Assembly (NCBI GenBank): GCA_017466695.1
Contig: JAFTTR010000002.1
Span: 1-64,000, forward strand
Origin: Alphaproteobacteria bacterium
Lineage (GTDB): Bacteria; Pseudomonadota; Alphaproteobacteria; CAAHEQ01; UBA3637
Direction of reading: 5' to 3'
Length of the DNA stretch: 64,000 nt
Of this stretch, positions 32,163 to 41,507 are shown in pieces. Made by a program: the position numbers and the translations under genes. The notes beneath the pieces are model-generated. The model did no database searches. It had not been told where the DNA came from and saw nothing but the letters and a program-made list of their open reading frames with translations. Within the stretch, counting starts at the first letter, position 1. Every line of letters begins with the position of its first letter.

Positions 32163-33428
32163 ATGGAAAATAACAACTCTTCAACATATAATAATAACAC
32201 CGAGGCAATTAAAGAAAATAGAACCTCTTTTTTGTTTGATAAGATTATTTCAAGTGTTTCTCTTGATGAAGTTCCTTTAGAAAAGCAAGAGCCTTCAGAC
32301 GATAAGGAAAAGATTCAAAAAAGTATCGCTCTTTTTGGCAGAATGGTAGCTAATGGACACGTTAATTGGCCTTATTTTCCAGATTCTTATAAAGAACGTT
32401 TTAAAGAAGGGATTGTTCAGCTTTATAACACCCCTCCTGAAAATGGTGCTCAAATGCTCAAAGAAATGGAAACTTTATTGCTCAAATCTATTCCTGATAA
32501 TCACACCTTCATTTTAAATAACCAAAATAGGCGTGTTTTGAACAGTCAAATGGCTCATGAAATTGAAGGAACGGTTATTGATAAATACACCACCCCAAAT
32601 GTTGGGAAAAACAGTGTTTTTTCCCTTCCAAATGAATCTGATGTTGAAACACTTTGTTTACAAAAAAATCCTCAAGGGCATTCGATGGGCTTATTTACCA
32701 AACAAGTCAATGGTAAAAAATTGGGAATTATCTCTCTTTCAAAATGCCCACAACCTAACGATCCTGCTTTTGATTTTAATGCCTTTTTAAGTACGTTGGA
32801 TCAGCACCTTGCAAGTTTTGATGGTGTTGTGTTTGATGTCAGAGGCAATGAAGGGGGTAATGCCAAAATTATTCAAGAAATTAGTAAGCGCCTTTATGGT
32901 AAGACTCCCTCCTTTTTAAAAACAAGCCACATGCGTACAACTGATGAGGCAAAAATCATCCATCAACACAAATTCCCAGGGTTTGAAGCAACCCTTAATC
33001 GAATGTACCAGTCTGCAAACGAACAAGGATATGTAAGGACAGCCCCTGTGCAAGAAGAAGCCGCTTTTAACCGTGAAACAGGCTTTGACAAACCTGTCTA
33101 TGTGTTAGCCGACCGGAGGACAAGTTCTTCTGGAGAATATGTGTTCGCACTTCAAAATCATCCTAAAGTTAAGTTTTTGGGTGAAAATTCATGTGGTTGT
33201 GGTGAATATGGTGACACCACTGGGATTGCTCTTCCAGCAGGAGGCATGCTTGTTACAGGTGTTTTTATTAATGAAATGTACCCCGATATCCCCGAAGGAA
33301 TTGGTAGGAAGCCAACCCATCCAACCACTCCAGGGAAGGATGCTTTGTCGCATGCTATGGCAGAATTTAAAAAAGACTCCTCCCCTTATATAATAAATCC
33401 TTATCTCAACCAAGGTGGTCGTTCTTAA
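32163..33428 (+). CDS. S41-family peptidase (tail-specific protease-like)
   Basis: 421 aa. The S41 core is seen as 'FDGVVFDVRGNEGGN' and the catalytic Ser/Lys region 'ADRRTSSSGEYVFALQNHPKV' (Ser near residue 320), then 'IALPAGGMLV' and 'GIGRKPTHPT'. No signal peptide and no obvious PDZ domain, so it is probably cytoplasmic or differently exported. GGAGG lies eight bases before the ATG. The stop overlaps the convergent sodC stop by four bases. Substrate unknown. Confidence 0.82.
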   Translation: MENNNSSTYNNNTEAIKENRTSFLFDKIISSVSLDEVPLEKQEPSDDKEKIQKSIALFGRMVANGHVNWPYFPDSYKERFKEGIVQLYNTPPENGAQMLKEMETLLLKSIPDNHTFILNNQNRRVLNSQMAHEIEGTVIDKYTTPNVGKNSVFSLPNESDVETLCLQKNPQGHSMGLFTKQVNGKKLGIISLSKCPQPNDPAFDFNAFLSTLDQHLASFDGVVFDVRGNEGGNAKIIQEISKRLYGKTPSFLKTSHMRTTDEAKIIHQHKFPGFEATLNRMYQSANEQGYVRTAPVQEEAAFNRETGFDKPVYVLADRRTSSSGEYVFALQNHPKVKFLGENSCGCGEYGDTTGIALPAGGMLVTGVFINEMYPDIPEGIGRKPTHPTTPGKDALSHAMAEFKKDSSPYIINPYLNQGGRS

Positions 33429-33946
33429 TTGATAACACCACAAGCAATCCTTTCGCCACCACCTCCTTGTGGGAGGGGTTTATCTTGGTAATTATCGCCT
33501 CCTTTATGAATAACAAGAGATTTATTTTTAAGTTCTTTTAACGTTAATCCATGACGATAAAACTTTGTTTGAACACGCCCTTTATAATCTGCTACTAATA
33601 AAGGCAAATCGCCTTTATGCCCTCTTTTATAAGGTCCTAAATGACGATTCGTTTTTTTGGGATCATAATGAGCCCCAGCTTGCCCTGCCAAAATAAGAGC
33701 TCCGTTTTTATTTTCTAAAGGAAGACAACTTGCATTTTCATGAATATGAAAACCATGTTCCCCCATAGGAATACCGTCTAAATCCACCTCAAAGAGCATA
33801 CCTTCTAAGGTTTCTGTCATTTGAACAGAACCAATTTTTTGCGTTTTCCCTTCAACAGATAACAAATAAATTTCTGACACGACAGAGGGTCTATTTAAGC
33901 AACAGGCACTGGTTAATAAAAACGCTGTGAATAAAATTTTTTTCAT
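33425..33946 (-). CDS. sodC: Cu/Zn superoxide dismutase, lipoprotein form
   Basis: Dismutates superoxide in the periplasm. The 173-aa protein starts with a lipoprotein signal ('AFLLTSAC', lipid Cys about 15). All metal ligands are visible: 'HGFHIHENASC', 'AGAHYDP...NRHLGP', 'GHKGDLP', 'LVIHKGGDNY', plus the disulfide Cys pair and the conserved C-terminal 'GGERIACGVI'. AAAGGAGG precedes the start. A possible promoter with a C9 tract in its spacer lies upstream (34018-34046). Confidence 0.95.
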   Translation of the reverse strand: MKKILFTAFLLTSACCLNRPSVVSEIYLLSVEGKTQKIGSVQMTETLEGMLFEVDLDGIPMGEHGFHIHENASCLPLENKNGALILAGQAGAHYDPKKTNRHLGPYKRGHKGDLPLLVADYKGRVQTKFYRHGLTLKELKNKSLVIHKGGDNYQDKPLPQGGGGERIACGVIN

Positions 33947-34017
33947 AAAAAGACCTCCTTTTTGATTTTATATGGAAAAATTTTAGGCTTTTACAAGCCC
34001 TTTTTTATATGCAAAAA

Positions 34018-34046
34018 AGTATATATTTTACCCCCCCCCGAAATTT
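34018..34046 (-). promoter_or_regulatory. C9/G9 homopolymer tract in a possible sodC promoter
   Basis: Nine C's (34031-34039) lie within the 17-base spacer between a minus-strand TATACT (34018-34023) and the -35 position (34041-34046, a poor AAATTT). The tract also lies about 60 bases upstream of the autotransporter -35. Slipped-strand changes here would alter promoter spacing. Confidence 0.4.
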
Positions 34047-34101
34047 AAAAAACACTTAAAAATCAACATATTATTATATGTATAAATTCTATAATATTTG
34101 C

Positions 34102-34130
34102 TTGACATAAATTTATAAAAGTGATACATT
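34102..34130 (+). promoter_or_regulatory. Autotransporter promoter
   Basis: TTGACA (34102-34107), a 17-base spacer and TACATT (34125-34130), with GAAAGGA before the ATG at 34176. Confidence 0.75.
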
Positions 34131-34175
34131 TGTGCACAGGTAATCTTTAACCCTAAAAAAGAAAGGATAAAAATT

Positions 34176-36416
34176 ATGAGGTATTCAAACACAGCTCTTA
34201 AAGAACTTTCAAAACGATATCGTCATGTTTTGATTAAATGTGCCATGCTTAATGCTGCTGCTTTAATCGCTTTTGCAACACCTGCTATGGCTGATTCAAT
34301 CAACTATAAGGATGGGTCAACATATGAAGTAAAAACAGATTTTACTCTTCAAAATACAGCAGGGAAAAGTTATTCTCTTTTGGTTCAATCTCCATCTACA
34401 GGTACGAATGGAAATTATGACGGTACTCAATTTTCTGTTGTTGAAGCCAAAAACGTTGATATTAAGATGGTTGGTGGAAATTTAGATTCTGCAGCTATTT
34501 GGGTTCAAACAAGATCAGCTTTTTCTACTCTTCCTAATGATCACTCACGTGTTGATATCACTGCCGACAATATTAACATTTCAGCCACAGACTCAAATGC
34601 TCTTATTGCAATGAGTAATGGTGTCATTGATTTAGATGGGAACACAGTTCTCTCAGGTGGCAATATAATCCTTGCTCGTGGGTATGCTCAAGTGAATATC
34701 AATGCTGACAATACAGATAAAACAGCCCAATTAACTGGGAACATTGATTTTAACTATGAGAAAAAAACAAGTAATAGTACAGTTGACGCAGCAATCAATA
34801 TCAATTTGAACGGCGCTAACTCATTTTGGAAAGGGAATACTCTTGTTTCTTGGGATAATGGTATAGCTCCTGATGATCAAACAAAATTAACTGTATCAAA
34901 AGCTTCTGTCACATTAAATGACGGTGCTCTCTGGGAAGCTACAACAATTTCTCGTCCCGATGGTAAAAAAGATTATTACCAAATTGCTCTTAATAATTTA
35001 ACTGTTAATAAAGGTACAATTAACGTAGCTTCTGGTGCAACTGCTATGGTTGAAAAAGCAACTATTAAGGGTGATTTAACCTTGAATGGAACACTCACAA
35101 CTGTTGAAGGTCACACTGTTACATTTGAAAATGGTTCAACGCTTACAACAACTCTTGATTCTTCAACAGTCAAATTTGATGGGGATGGTAAAGTTGCAGG
35201 TACAATTAATTTAACCTCTCTTTCAGCTGGGACATATGCCTTTATGGGTGAAAATGTTGATCATTCATCTTTGTCATTTGCTGATAATGCCTTATATGAT
35301 ATTGCTCTTGATGGGGATAATCTTGTTGTTACAACAAAAGCTGCCGACAGCATTGCTGAAGAAACAGGTGCTTCTCAACAAGAAACATCAGCATTGGTTG
35401 CTATGGTTGCAGCTGATGGTACAGGCACAGAAAAAGGGCAACTCGTTGCAGCTGCTCTTTCTGAAGCTATGCAATCTGGTAATTCAGCTGTTGCTGTTGA
35501 AGCTGCCAAACAAGCTGCTCCAACAACTGCTCAAGTTGTCGTTGGCGTTGCAAAAGAAGCGGCTAACACGGTTGCAAAACTTTCAACAAACCGTTTAGAC
35601 GGTCTTAAAGGTCGTGCTGGTGGGGATGTGTTAGAAGGTGCTGGTCTTTGGATGCAAGCTCTTTATAACCACACAAAACAAGATTCAACAAGCACAAGTG
35701 ATGGATTTAAAGCCAACTCACGTGGTCTTGCTATCGGTGTTGATAAAGAAGTTACAGACACAACCGTTCTTGGTATTGGATATGGTTATATGAATACTGA
35801 TGTTGATTCTTATGGTCGTGATTTAGAAGTTGATGGTCATAACTTCTTCGTCTATGGTAAATATCAACCAAGCAAATGGTATGTCAGCTCTGTTTTGAAT
35901 TACAACTATTCAAGATATACTGAAAAGAAAACACCTCTTGGCATTTCATTGCGCAGTGAATATGATGTTAACTCCTATGGCGCTCAACTTATGACTGGAT
36001 ATGATATGGACAATGGTATCACACCTGAAGTTGGACTTCGCTACTTAGTTGTGGATGCTGATTCATATAATGATGGTATGCAACGTGTTCGCTCTGATAA
36101 AGATGATGTCTTAACAGCTGTCGCTGGTATCAAATACAGCACAGATATCAAATCTGATGGTATTGTCTTTAAACCAACAGCTCGTTTAGCAGCAACATAT
36201 GATGTTGTTAGCGACAACTCTCGCGCTAACGTTTCCGTCATTGGAGGAAACAGCTATTCAGTTGATGGAGAACGTTTACATCGCTTTGGCGTTGAAGCTG
36301 GCGCAGGTGTAACAGCCTCTGTTGACAACATTGATATCACATTAGAATATACTGGCGCTTTCCGTCAAGACTACAAGTCTCAAGGTGGTATGTTAAGGGC
36401 TAGATATAATTTCTAA
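34176..36416 (+). CDS. Type Va autotransporter
   Basis: Exported by Sec and displayed on or released from the outer membrane. The 746-aa protein has a long signal peptide ending 'ATPAMA' (cleavage near residue 39). A Thr/Asn/Asp-rich passenger follows (about 40-420) with beta-helix-like 'ADNINISATDSNALIAMSNG' stretches, then an Ala-rich helical linker (about 420-485). A C-terminal barrel (about 489-746) begins 'GLWMQALYNH' and ends with the aromatic 'ARYNF', the BAM recognition end. No protease triad is evident, so an adhesin or structural role is likely. Confidence 0.93.
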   Translation: MRYSNTALKELSKRYRHVLIKCAMLNAAALIAFATPAMADSINYKDGSTYEVKTDFTLQNTAGKSYSLLVQSPSTGTNGNYDGTQFSVVEAKNVDIKMVGGNLDSAAIWVQTRSAFSTLPNDHSRVDITADNINISATDSNALIAMSNGVIDLDGNTVLSGGNIILARGYAQVNINADNTDKTAQLTGNIDFNYEKKTSNSTVDAAININLNGANSFWKGNTLVSWDNGIAPDDQTKLTVSKASVTLNDGALWEATTISRPDGKKDYYQIALNNLTVNKGTINVASGATAMVEKATIKGDLTLNGTLTTVEGHTVTFENGSTLTTTLDSSTVKFDGDGKVAGTINLTSLSAGTYAFMGENVDHSSLSFADNALYDIALDGDNLVVTTKAADSIAEETGASQQETSALVAMVAADGTGTEKGQLVAAALSEAMQSGNSAVAVEAAKQAAPTTAQVVVGVAKEAANTVAKLSTNRLDGLKGRAGGDVLEGAGLWMQALYNHTKQDSTSTSDGFKANSRGLAIGVDKEVTDTTVLGIGYGYMNTDVDSYGRDLEVDGHNFFVYGKYQPSKWYVSSVLNYNYSRYTEKKTPLGISLRSEYDVNSYGAQLMTGYDMDNGITPEVGLRYLVVDADSYNDGMQRVRSDKDDVLTAVAGIKYSTDIKSDGIVFKPTARLAATYDVVSDNSRANVSVIGGNSYSVDGERLHRFGVEAGAGVTASVDNIDITLEYTGAFRQDYKSQGGMLRARYNF

Positions 36417-36429
36417 TTTTAAATACTGT

Positions 36430-36470
36430 ACAATAAAAAGCTCTCAGATTTCTGGGAGCTTTTTTTTATA
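36430..36470 (+). terminator. Autotransporter terminator
   Basis: AAAAGCTCTCAG/CTGGGAGCTTTT hairpin with T8. Confidence 0.9.
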
Positions 36471-36505
36471 AATCAAATCAGAAAAGTATTCATCTTGGTT
36501 ACAAC

Positions 36506-36937
36506 TTAATAAATAGGTCTTAATCGCCCTGTCGCATCAAGTTCTATCCCTCTATTTCTCAGGCTTTGTTTGCCTGCTTCATCATACGTGTAAAAATAAA
36601 CAAGTTCTCGCTCATTGATTGTATTTGCATCAATGGCTGCTTCTGGAATTCCCCAAATAATTGAAATTGGCCACGTTATCAGATTTAAAAAACCATACAG
36701 ATAATGATTTTTTTCAGCCCCTTCCCCACTGGCTAAATAAAAATTACCAATCCCAGGGAGAAGATTTAATCCTCCTGCAGCTCCAGCACTGGCAGGTGCT
36801 TCCCATGGGCCTACAGGTTTTTCAACCGTAATTCCTTGAGATTTCAATGATCGAACAGCTGTTTTTTCTGTATATGATAATGAACTACACCCAGATAAAA
36901 GCACCAATGCCATAAATAAAGAAGAAAATTTTTTCAT
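36506..36937 (-). CDS. Lipoprotein downstream of structured RNA copy 1
   Basis: 143 aa. Lipobox 'VLLSGCSS' with lipid Cys about 17. The mature part has two Gly/Pro-rich hydrophobic stretches ('GAAGGLNLLPGIGNFYLASG', 'LYGFLNLITWPISIIWGIPEA') that could dip into a membrane, and ends 'RGIELDATGRLRPIY'. Family not recognised. The start lies 24 bases after the 3' end of the structured RNA/terminator, with GAAAGG as RBS, so it may be controlled by that RNA. Confidence 0.78.
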   Translation of the reverse strand: MKKFSSLFMALVLLSGCSSLSYTEKTAVRSLKSQGITVEKPVGPWEAPASAGAAGGLNLLPGIGNFYLASGEGAEKNHYLYGFLNLITWPISIIWGIPEAAIDANTINERELVYFYTYDEAGKQSLRNRGIELDATGRLRPIY

Positions 36938-36960
36938 TTGAACAACCTTTCATTTTATAA

Positions 36961-37175
36961 AAAAAACGAGGCCCACCAAAAAAAAGGTGGGCGGATGTTC
37001 AAAAACCGTATCTCAATAAACGGTCTCGACTTATTTGGCGAGGCCTTATTCGTCGACATCCGTCCATGGCCGGAGCCGACATTATTTTAAAGTCGTTGTC
37101 AAACGACTATTGAGATATAGGGTTTTTGAAGACCCAGATAAACATCTTCTTTCGTTTATCCATTTTTAACGTTAG
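36961..37175 (-). ncRNA. Structured RNA with pseudoknot and terminator, copy 1
   Basis: Read on the minus strand. A long stem pairs 37000-37007 with 37121-37128 and 37009-37018 with 37108-37117. Inside are hairpins GTCGTT/AACGAC (37092-37107) and GGCCTCG/CGAGACC (37022-37046). CGGATGT in the loop (37056-37062) pairs with ACATCCG outside the stem (36992-36998), a pseudoknot. A GCCCACC/GGTGGGC terminator with T6 follows (36961-36992). A TTGAAA-18-TATAAT promoter lies upstream. Copy 2 at 46165-46345 keeps every helix despite sequence changes. It is either an sRNA or a riboswitch-like leader of the lipoprotein gene; the class is not recognised. Confidence 0.75.
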
Positions 37176-37181
37176 CATACA

Positions 37182-37211
37182 ATTATATGATTTGCAAGTG
37201 GTTTATTTCAA
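37182..37211 (-). promoter_or_regulatory. Promoter of structured RNA copy 1
   Basis: Minus strand TTGAAA (37206-37211), an 18-base spacer and perfect TATAAT (37182-37187). Confidence 0.7.
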
Positions 37212-37330
37212 GATTGTCTCTTTTGAATAAACTGTGTTCACCTTTCTCTCAAATCAAAAACATTAGATAAAAATCTCTTATCTGTTGGGTGCTTTAAAAT
37301 GAGGCAAGTTATAAATAGACAAAAGGCAAT

Positions 37331-37378
37331 TCACTAAACGTATGGTACTTTACTGTACTTAAAGTTTAGTGAATCGCC
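37331..37378 (-). terminator. Large hairpin downstream of nfeD
   Basis: Arms GGCGATTCACTAAAC and GTTTAGTGAATTGCC pair over about 15 bp (one G-U) around an inner loop with a second short GTAC pairing. TTTT follows on the minus strand. It fits an unusually long terminator of the rplY-nfeD operon; a MITE-like remnant is the alternative. Confidence 0.55.
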
Positions 37379-37405
37379 CCTAGATACTGGTAATTGTGTA
37401 ACTTA

Positions 37406-37852
37406 TTACTTCCTCGTCACAATAAAAATAAGTCCTTTTTCAACGCCGGTGATTAAAACCTTTTCACCTGCTTTTAAGTCTTCATTTGTAACAGCAAGCC
37501 AAACGCTATCACCCACTTTGACTTTTGATTTCCCATCAACTGTATCTTGTGTTAATGTTGCAACTTGCCCCACATATTGAGCAGCCAAATCATTCAAGTT
37601 TTTGTAATCTTTCACTCCTTTGAAGTGATTTTCAGCTTTTTTGTAAAGATACATGCCTGAAAGTGTCGCTAAACATGAAAAAACTGAAAAAGCAACCAAT
37701 TGCATTGTAACTGTGTCTGGAATAAGAACCATATAAACACCCCATGAAACAGCAAGTGCTGCAATCCCAAACCAAATCAAATATACCCCTGGAACAAATA
37801 ATTCAAATAAAATTAAAATTAAACCCAGAGCACTCCATTCTAAATATGACAT
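37406..37852 (-). CDS. nfeD: NfeD-like membrane protein
   Basis: 148 aa, with two or three N-terminal membrane helices and a C-terminal OB-like beta domain ('QVATLTQDTVDGKSKVKVGDSVWLA'). This is the short NfeD form lacking the protease domain. Three bases downstream of the stomatin-type gene, the classic nfeD/SPFH pair. Thought to act with its SPFH partner in membrane quality control or microdomains. Confidence 0.9.
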   Translation of the reverse strand: MSYLEWSALGLILILFELFVPGVYLIWFGIAALAVSWGVYMVLIPDTVTMQLVAFSVFSCLATLSGMYLYKKAENHFKGVKDYKNLNDLAAQYVGQVATLTQDTVDGKSKVKVGDSVWLAVTNEDLKAGEKVLITGVEKGLIFIVTRK

Positions 37853-37855
37853 TTT

Positions 37856-38779
37856 TTATCCTTTCTTTCCATTCGTACCTAATACGTCTTTGGCAATTTC
37901 AGCAATACCAGCTATTGAATTCATCACATTTTGTGTTTCAAGTGGCATCATAATTAATTTTTGATTTGGAGAAACAGCAATCCCTTGTAAGGCTTCAATA
38001 TATTTTTGACCTAAGAAGTAATTAATTGCATTGATATTCCCTTTTTTGATTGCTTCAGAAACAATTGCTGTTGCTGTTGCTTCTGCTTGGGCAATACGTT
38101 CCCTTGCCTCAGCTTCTCTAAAGGCAGCTTCTTTTTTACCTTCAGCTTCCAAAATAAGAGCTTGCTTTTCACCCTCAGCTTTTAAAATTTCAGCTTGGCG
38201 AAGACCTTCAGCATCCAAAATATTAGCACGTTTTTCACGTTCTGCTTTCATTTGACGAGCCATAGCATCAATTAAATCGTGTGGTGGATTGATATCTTTA
38301 ATTTCAACACGTGTTACTTTAACACCCCATGGAACGGTAGCTTCATCAACCACAGCCAACAACTTATGGTTAATGACATCACGTTGTGAAAGTAAATCGT
38401 CAATATCCATAGCACCAATAACTGTACGAATATTTGTAACAACAAGGTTTGAAATGGCTAATTGCAAATTCCCAACTTGGTAAGCTGCCGAAACAGTATC
38501 TTGAATTTGATAGAATAAAACAGCATCTACACGAACCATGGCATTATCTTTTGTAATTGCCTCTTGTGTTGGAACATCTAACACTTGTTCCATACGGCTC
38601 ACTTTTGCCCCTACTTTTTCAATCACAGGGATTAAAATATGAAACCCTGGGCGTAATGTACGCACATATCTACCAAAGTTTTCAACCGTATATTCATACC
38701 CTTGTTTGACAATCACAATACTCTTCATAATTGCAATAATGACAACAGCTGCCAATATGAGTAATATATTTGTTAGCAT
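37856..38779 (-). CDS. qmcA: SPFH/stomatin-type protein
   Basis: 307 aa. One N-terminal membrane helix, then an SPFH domain ('[22 protein letters not shown]', '[18 protein letters not shown]'), then a long Ala/Glu-rich coiled coil (about 180-260) and '[15 protein letters not shown]'. Forms large oligomeric rings in the inner membrane with NfeD. AGGAGAG precedes the ATG. Confidence 0.93.
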   Translation of the reverse strand: MLTNILLILAAVVIIAIMKSIVIVKQGYEYTVENFGRYVRTLRPGFHILIPVIEKVGAKVSRMEQVLDVPTQEAITKDNAMVRVDAVLFYQIQDTVSAAYQVGNLQLAISNLVVTNIRTVIGAMDIDDLLSQRDVINHKLLAVVDEATVPWGVKVTRVEIKDINPPHDLIDAMARQMKAEREKRANILDAEGLRQAEILKAEGEKQALILEAEGKKEAAFREAEARERIAQAEATATAIVSEAIKKGNINAINYFLGQKYIEALQGIAVSPNQKLIMMPLETQNVMNSIAGIAEIAKDVLGTNGKKG

Positions 38780-38794
38780 TTATCTCTCCTTTTT

Positions 38795-39217
38795 TTATTT
38801 ATTTTTAAGACGGACAAGATAAGGTTTGTAAATCTTATCTCGGCTCAATGTATGCCCCAAAAACCAAGCCTGCAAGAAATCAGCAGCTTCTGTTGAAACT
38901 TTTTCCTTCTCAAACTTGGTTGTGGCTTTGTGAAAATTAACCCTCAACCCTGAAATATTTTTAATAAAGGCATGATGGCTCTTTTCATGCGCAGGCATAT
39001 CCGGAAAACCGACCTGCTTCATAATATTTTCTTCTTCTGGAAAGTGATTTCTAGCATAATCGTAGCACTTTTCAAACACATTATCCATTGAAGAAAGCTC
39101 TTTCGAAGCGCTATAAACATAGGCCTCATTAACTATTTTGATAAAATCTTTATGGGCCTTATCAAGTGGTTCATACCCCACTTCCATATTTTTCGACCAT
39201 TTAACCCTTTTTTGCAT
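38795..39217 (-). CDS. Bacteriohemerythrin
   Basis: Binds O2 at a non-heme diiron site; used for O2 sensing, storage or delivery. In the 140-aa protein the ligands are in order: 'LDKAHKDFI', 'HFPEEENIM', 'HEKSHHAF' and 'GHTLSRDKIY' (H-x4-D). It lies in the rplY-pth-ychF-nfeD run. With FprA it suggests an organism that manages traces of oxygen. Confidence 0.93.
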   Translation of the reverse strand: MQKRVKWSKNMEVGYEPLDKAHKDFIKIVNEAYVYSASKELSSMDNVFEKCYDYARNHFPEEENIMKQVGFPDMPAHEKSHHAFIKNISGLRVNFHKATTKFEKEKVSTEAADFLQAWFLGHTLSRDKIYKPYLVRLKNK

Positions 39218-39237
39218 ACCCCCATCTCCTTTTTTAT

Positions 39238-40341
39238 CTATACATTAAATAAAAAGTGAACAACATCTCCATCCGTCATTACATATGTTTTTCCTTCTTG
39301 GCGAAGTTTTCCATTCTCTCTTGCGCCAACTTCCCCATTGAAGGCAACATAATCATTGTATCCAATAACTTCGGCTCGAATAAAGCCACGTTCAAAATCT
39401 GTATGAATAATTCCAGCAGCCTGTGGTGCAAGTGTACCTTTTCGCATCGTCCAAGCATGCACTTCCTTTGGACCACTCGTAAAGAACGTTTCAAGACCTA
39501 ACAATTTGTAGCCTGCTTTGATAATCCGATTCAAACCAGTTTCAGACAACCCAAGTGTTTCCAAAAATTCTTTTTGTTCAGCTTCATCTGTAAGCCCAGC
39601 CACTTCAGCTTCAATAGCAGCTGAAATAATCACACTTGAATTCCCTTGTGCTTTTGCCATTTCCTCCACTTTTTGAGAATATTCATTCCCTGTTGAAGCG
39701 CTTGCTTCATCCACATTACACACATATAAAACAGGTTTTCCCGTCAAAAGGGCTAATTGGTTAAAAATCTTCATCTCTTCTGGAGAATTTGGTTTGGCAA
39801 GACGAGCTGGTTTACCTTCTCTTAACATATCTAAAACAGGAGCCATAACAGCAACGTGTATCTTAGCCTCTTTATCCCCTGTTTGGGCTTTTTTTTGCAA
39901 TGGAATAATGCGCTTTTCAAGACTTTCTAAATCAGCTAACATTAATTCTGTTTCAACCGTTTCAGCATCTCTGATAGGATCAATTGACCCTTCCACGTGA
40001 ACAATATTTCCATCATCAAAACAACGAAGCACATGAATAATAGCATCCACCTCACGAATATTTGCTAAGAACTGGTTTCCCAGCCCCTCCCCTTTAGAAG
40101 CCCCACGTACAAGCCCTGCAATATCCACAAATTCTAGCTGAGTTGGAATAATTTTTTGTGAATTATCAATTTTGCTTAATACTTCAAGTCTTGCATCTGG
40201 CACAGCCACACGCCCGACATTTGGTTCAATTGTACAAAAAGGATAGTTGGCAGCTTGCGCTTGAACAGTTGATGTTAATGCATTAAACAAAGTAGACTTT
40301 CCAACATTTGGTAACCCAACAATCCCACAATTAAAACCCAT
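39238..40341 (-). CDS. ychF: Ribosome-associated ATPase/GTPase YchF (OLA1 family)
   Basis: 367 aa. G1 'GLPNVGKSTLFNAL' near the N-terminus, 'DIAGLVRGASKGEGLGNQFL' as G3, then a coiled-coil insertion and a C-terminal TGS domain ('FFTSGPKEVHAWTMRKGTLA'). It prefers ATP and binds ribosomes; it affects stress responses. Located 3 bases from pth, a widely conserved order. Confidence 0.97.
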   Translation of the reverse strand: MGFNCGIVGLPNVGKSTLFNALTSTVQAQAANYPFCTIEPNVGRVAVPDARLEVLSKIDNSQKIIPTQLEFVDIAGLVRGASKGEGLGNQFLANIREVDAIIHVLRCFDDGNIVHVEGSIDPIRDAETVETELMLADLESLEKRIIPLQKKAQTGDKEAKIHVAVMAPVLDMLREGKPARLAKPNSPEEMKIFNQLALLTGKPVLYVCNVDEASASTGNEYSQKVEEMAKAQGNSSVIISAAIEAEVAGLTDEAEQKEFLETLGLSETGLNRIIKAGYKLLGLETFFTSGPKEVHAWTMRKGTLAPQAAGIIHTDFERGFIRAEVIGYNDYVAFNGEVGARENGKLRQEGKTYVMTDGDVVHFLFNV

Positions 40342-40344
40342 TTT

Positions 40345-40914
40345 CTAATCCTTTAATTCTATCACAAGTTTATTTAAAAAATTCTCTAAATCTCCTTTTA
40401 CCACGAGTGGCACATACTTTGCAATACCCTCAAACGTTTTTTCAAGAGTTTTTTTATCTGCCTGAGAAAAAGAAGACAACACCCAATTCACAACTTCTTC
40501 TTTTGTTTTGGGTTTTGACACACCAATTCGCACACGAACATAGTTGTTTCCTAAGTGAGCATCAATACTTTTGAGCCCATTGTGGCCACCAGAGCCCCCC
40601 CCTCTTTTAACTTTAATTCGCCCAACATCTAAATCCATATCATCGTGAAAGACAACAACATTTTGAATTGGTATTTTATAAAAAGAACAAACACTTAAAA
40701 CTGATTCACCTGACAAATTCATATATGTCTCAGGTTTTAAAATCATAACCTTTTCCCCTTCAATAGCACCTTCTGCAATTTGACCTTTAAATTTAGATTT
40801 AAATGGGGAAAATAAATAGCGGTGAACAATTTCGTCCACCGCCATGAAACCTGCATTGTGGCGAGTTTGTGCATATTCTTTTCCAGGATTTCCCAAACCA
40901 ACCAACAATATCAT
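40345..40914 (-). CDS. pth: Peptidyl-tRNA hydrolase
   Basis: Recycles tRNA by cleaving peptidyl-tRNA dropped from ribosomes. 189 aa with 'VGLGNPGKEYAQTRHNAGF' (catalytic His about 20), 'YMNLSGESV' and 'FHDDMDLDVG', plus 'GGGSGGHNGLKSI'. Starts 5 bases after rplY. Confidence 0.97.
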   Translation of the reverse strand: MILLVGLGNPGKEYAQTRHNAGFMAVDEIVHRYLFSPFKSKFKGQIAEGAIEGEKVMILKPETYMNLSGESVLSVCSFYKIPIQNVVVFHDDMDLDVGRIKVKRGGGSGGHNGLKSIDAHLGNNYVRVRIGVSKPKTKEEVVNWVLSSFSQADKKTLEKTFEGIAKYVPLVVKGDLENFLNKLVIELKD

Positions 40915-40919
40915 GCGAA

Positions 40920-41507
40920 TTAGCCTTGTGCAGCTTCGTCTGTTGAAGATTGCCCAGCAACGATTGTTGCAACTGTGAAATCTTCTGTTGCAGTTAATTT
41001 AACACCAGCTGGCATTTCAATTGAAAATGCTGTAATGGATTGACCCATTTGAGCTGTTGCCAAATCAACAACGAATGCATCAGGGATACTGTCTGCTTTA
41101 CATTTGACAGTTAAAGTTCTGTGAACAATGTTCAAAACACCACCCAATTTGATTCCTGGGCATGTTGCTTCGTTTTCAAAACGCAATGGAACATCAATTG
41201 TTAATTCAGAATCTTTTGAAATACGCAAGAAGTCTGCGTGAACAGGACGCAATGAAACTGGGTGTTTTTGAATGTCTTGGCAAAGAACAAGATGACTTGC
41301 ACCGTCAACTGTAATTTCATATTGACGTGTCCAAAGACCTTTTTTACCCATTTCAGCAACTAATACTTTTTCTTCCAAAGCAATCATCAAAGGTTCTTTT
41401 TTATCACCATAAATAACGGCAGGAACGAACCCTTCACGACGTTTTGCGCGAGAGGCCCCCTTACCAGCTTTTTCACGTTTAATAGCATTTAATTGTGTTA
41501 CTTTCAT
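40920..41507 (-). CDS. rplY: Ribosomal protein bL25, CTC form
   Basis: Binds 5S rRNA in the large subunit. 195 aa, the long CTC version: an N-terminal L25 domain ('VPAVIYGDKKEPL', 'HPVSLRPVHADFLRI') and a C-terminal TL5/CTC beta domain. The start at 41507 has AAAGGA nine bases upstream; the ORF extends 12 codons further without support. First gene of the operon. Confidence 0.96.
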   Translation of the reverse strand: MKVTQLNAIKREKAGKGASRAKRREGFVPAVIYGDKKEPLMIALEEKVLVAEMGKKGLWTRQYEITVDGASHLVLCQDIQKHPVSLRPVHADFLRISKDSELTIDVPLRFENEATCPGIKLGGVLNIVHRTLTVKCKADSIPDAFVVDLATAQMGQSITAFSIEMPAGVKLTATEDFTVATIVAGQSSTDEAAQG

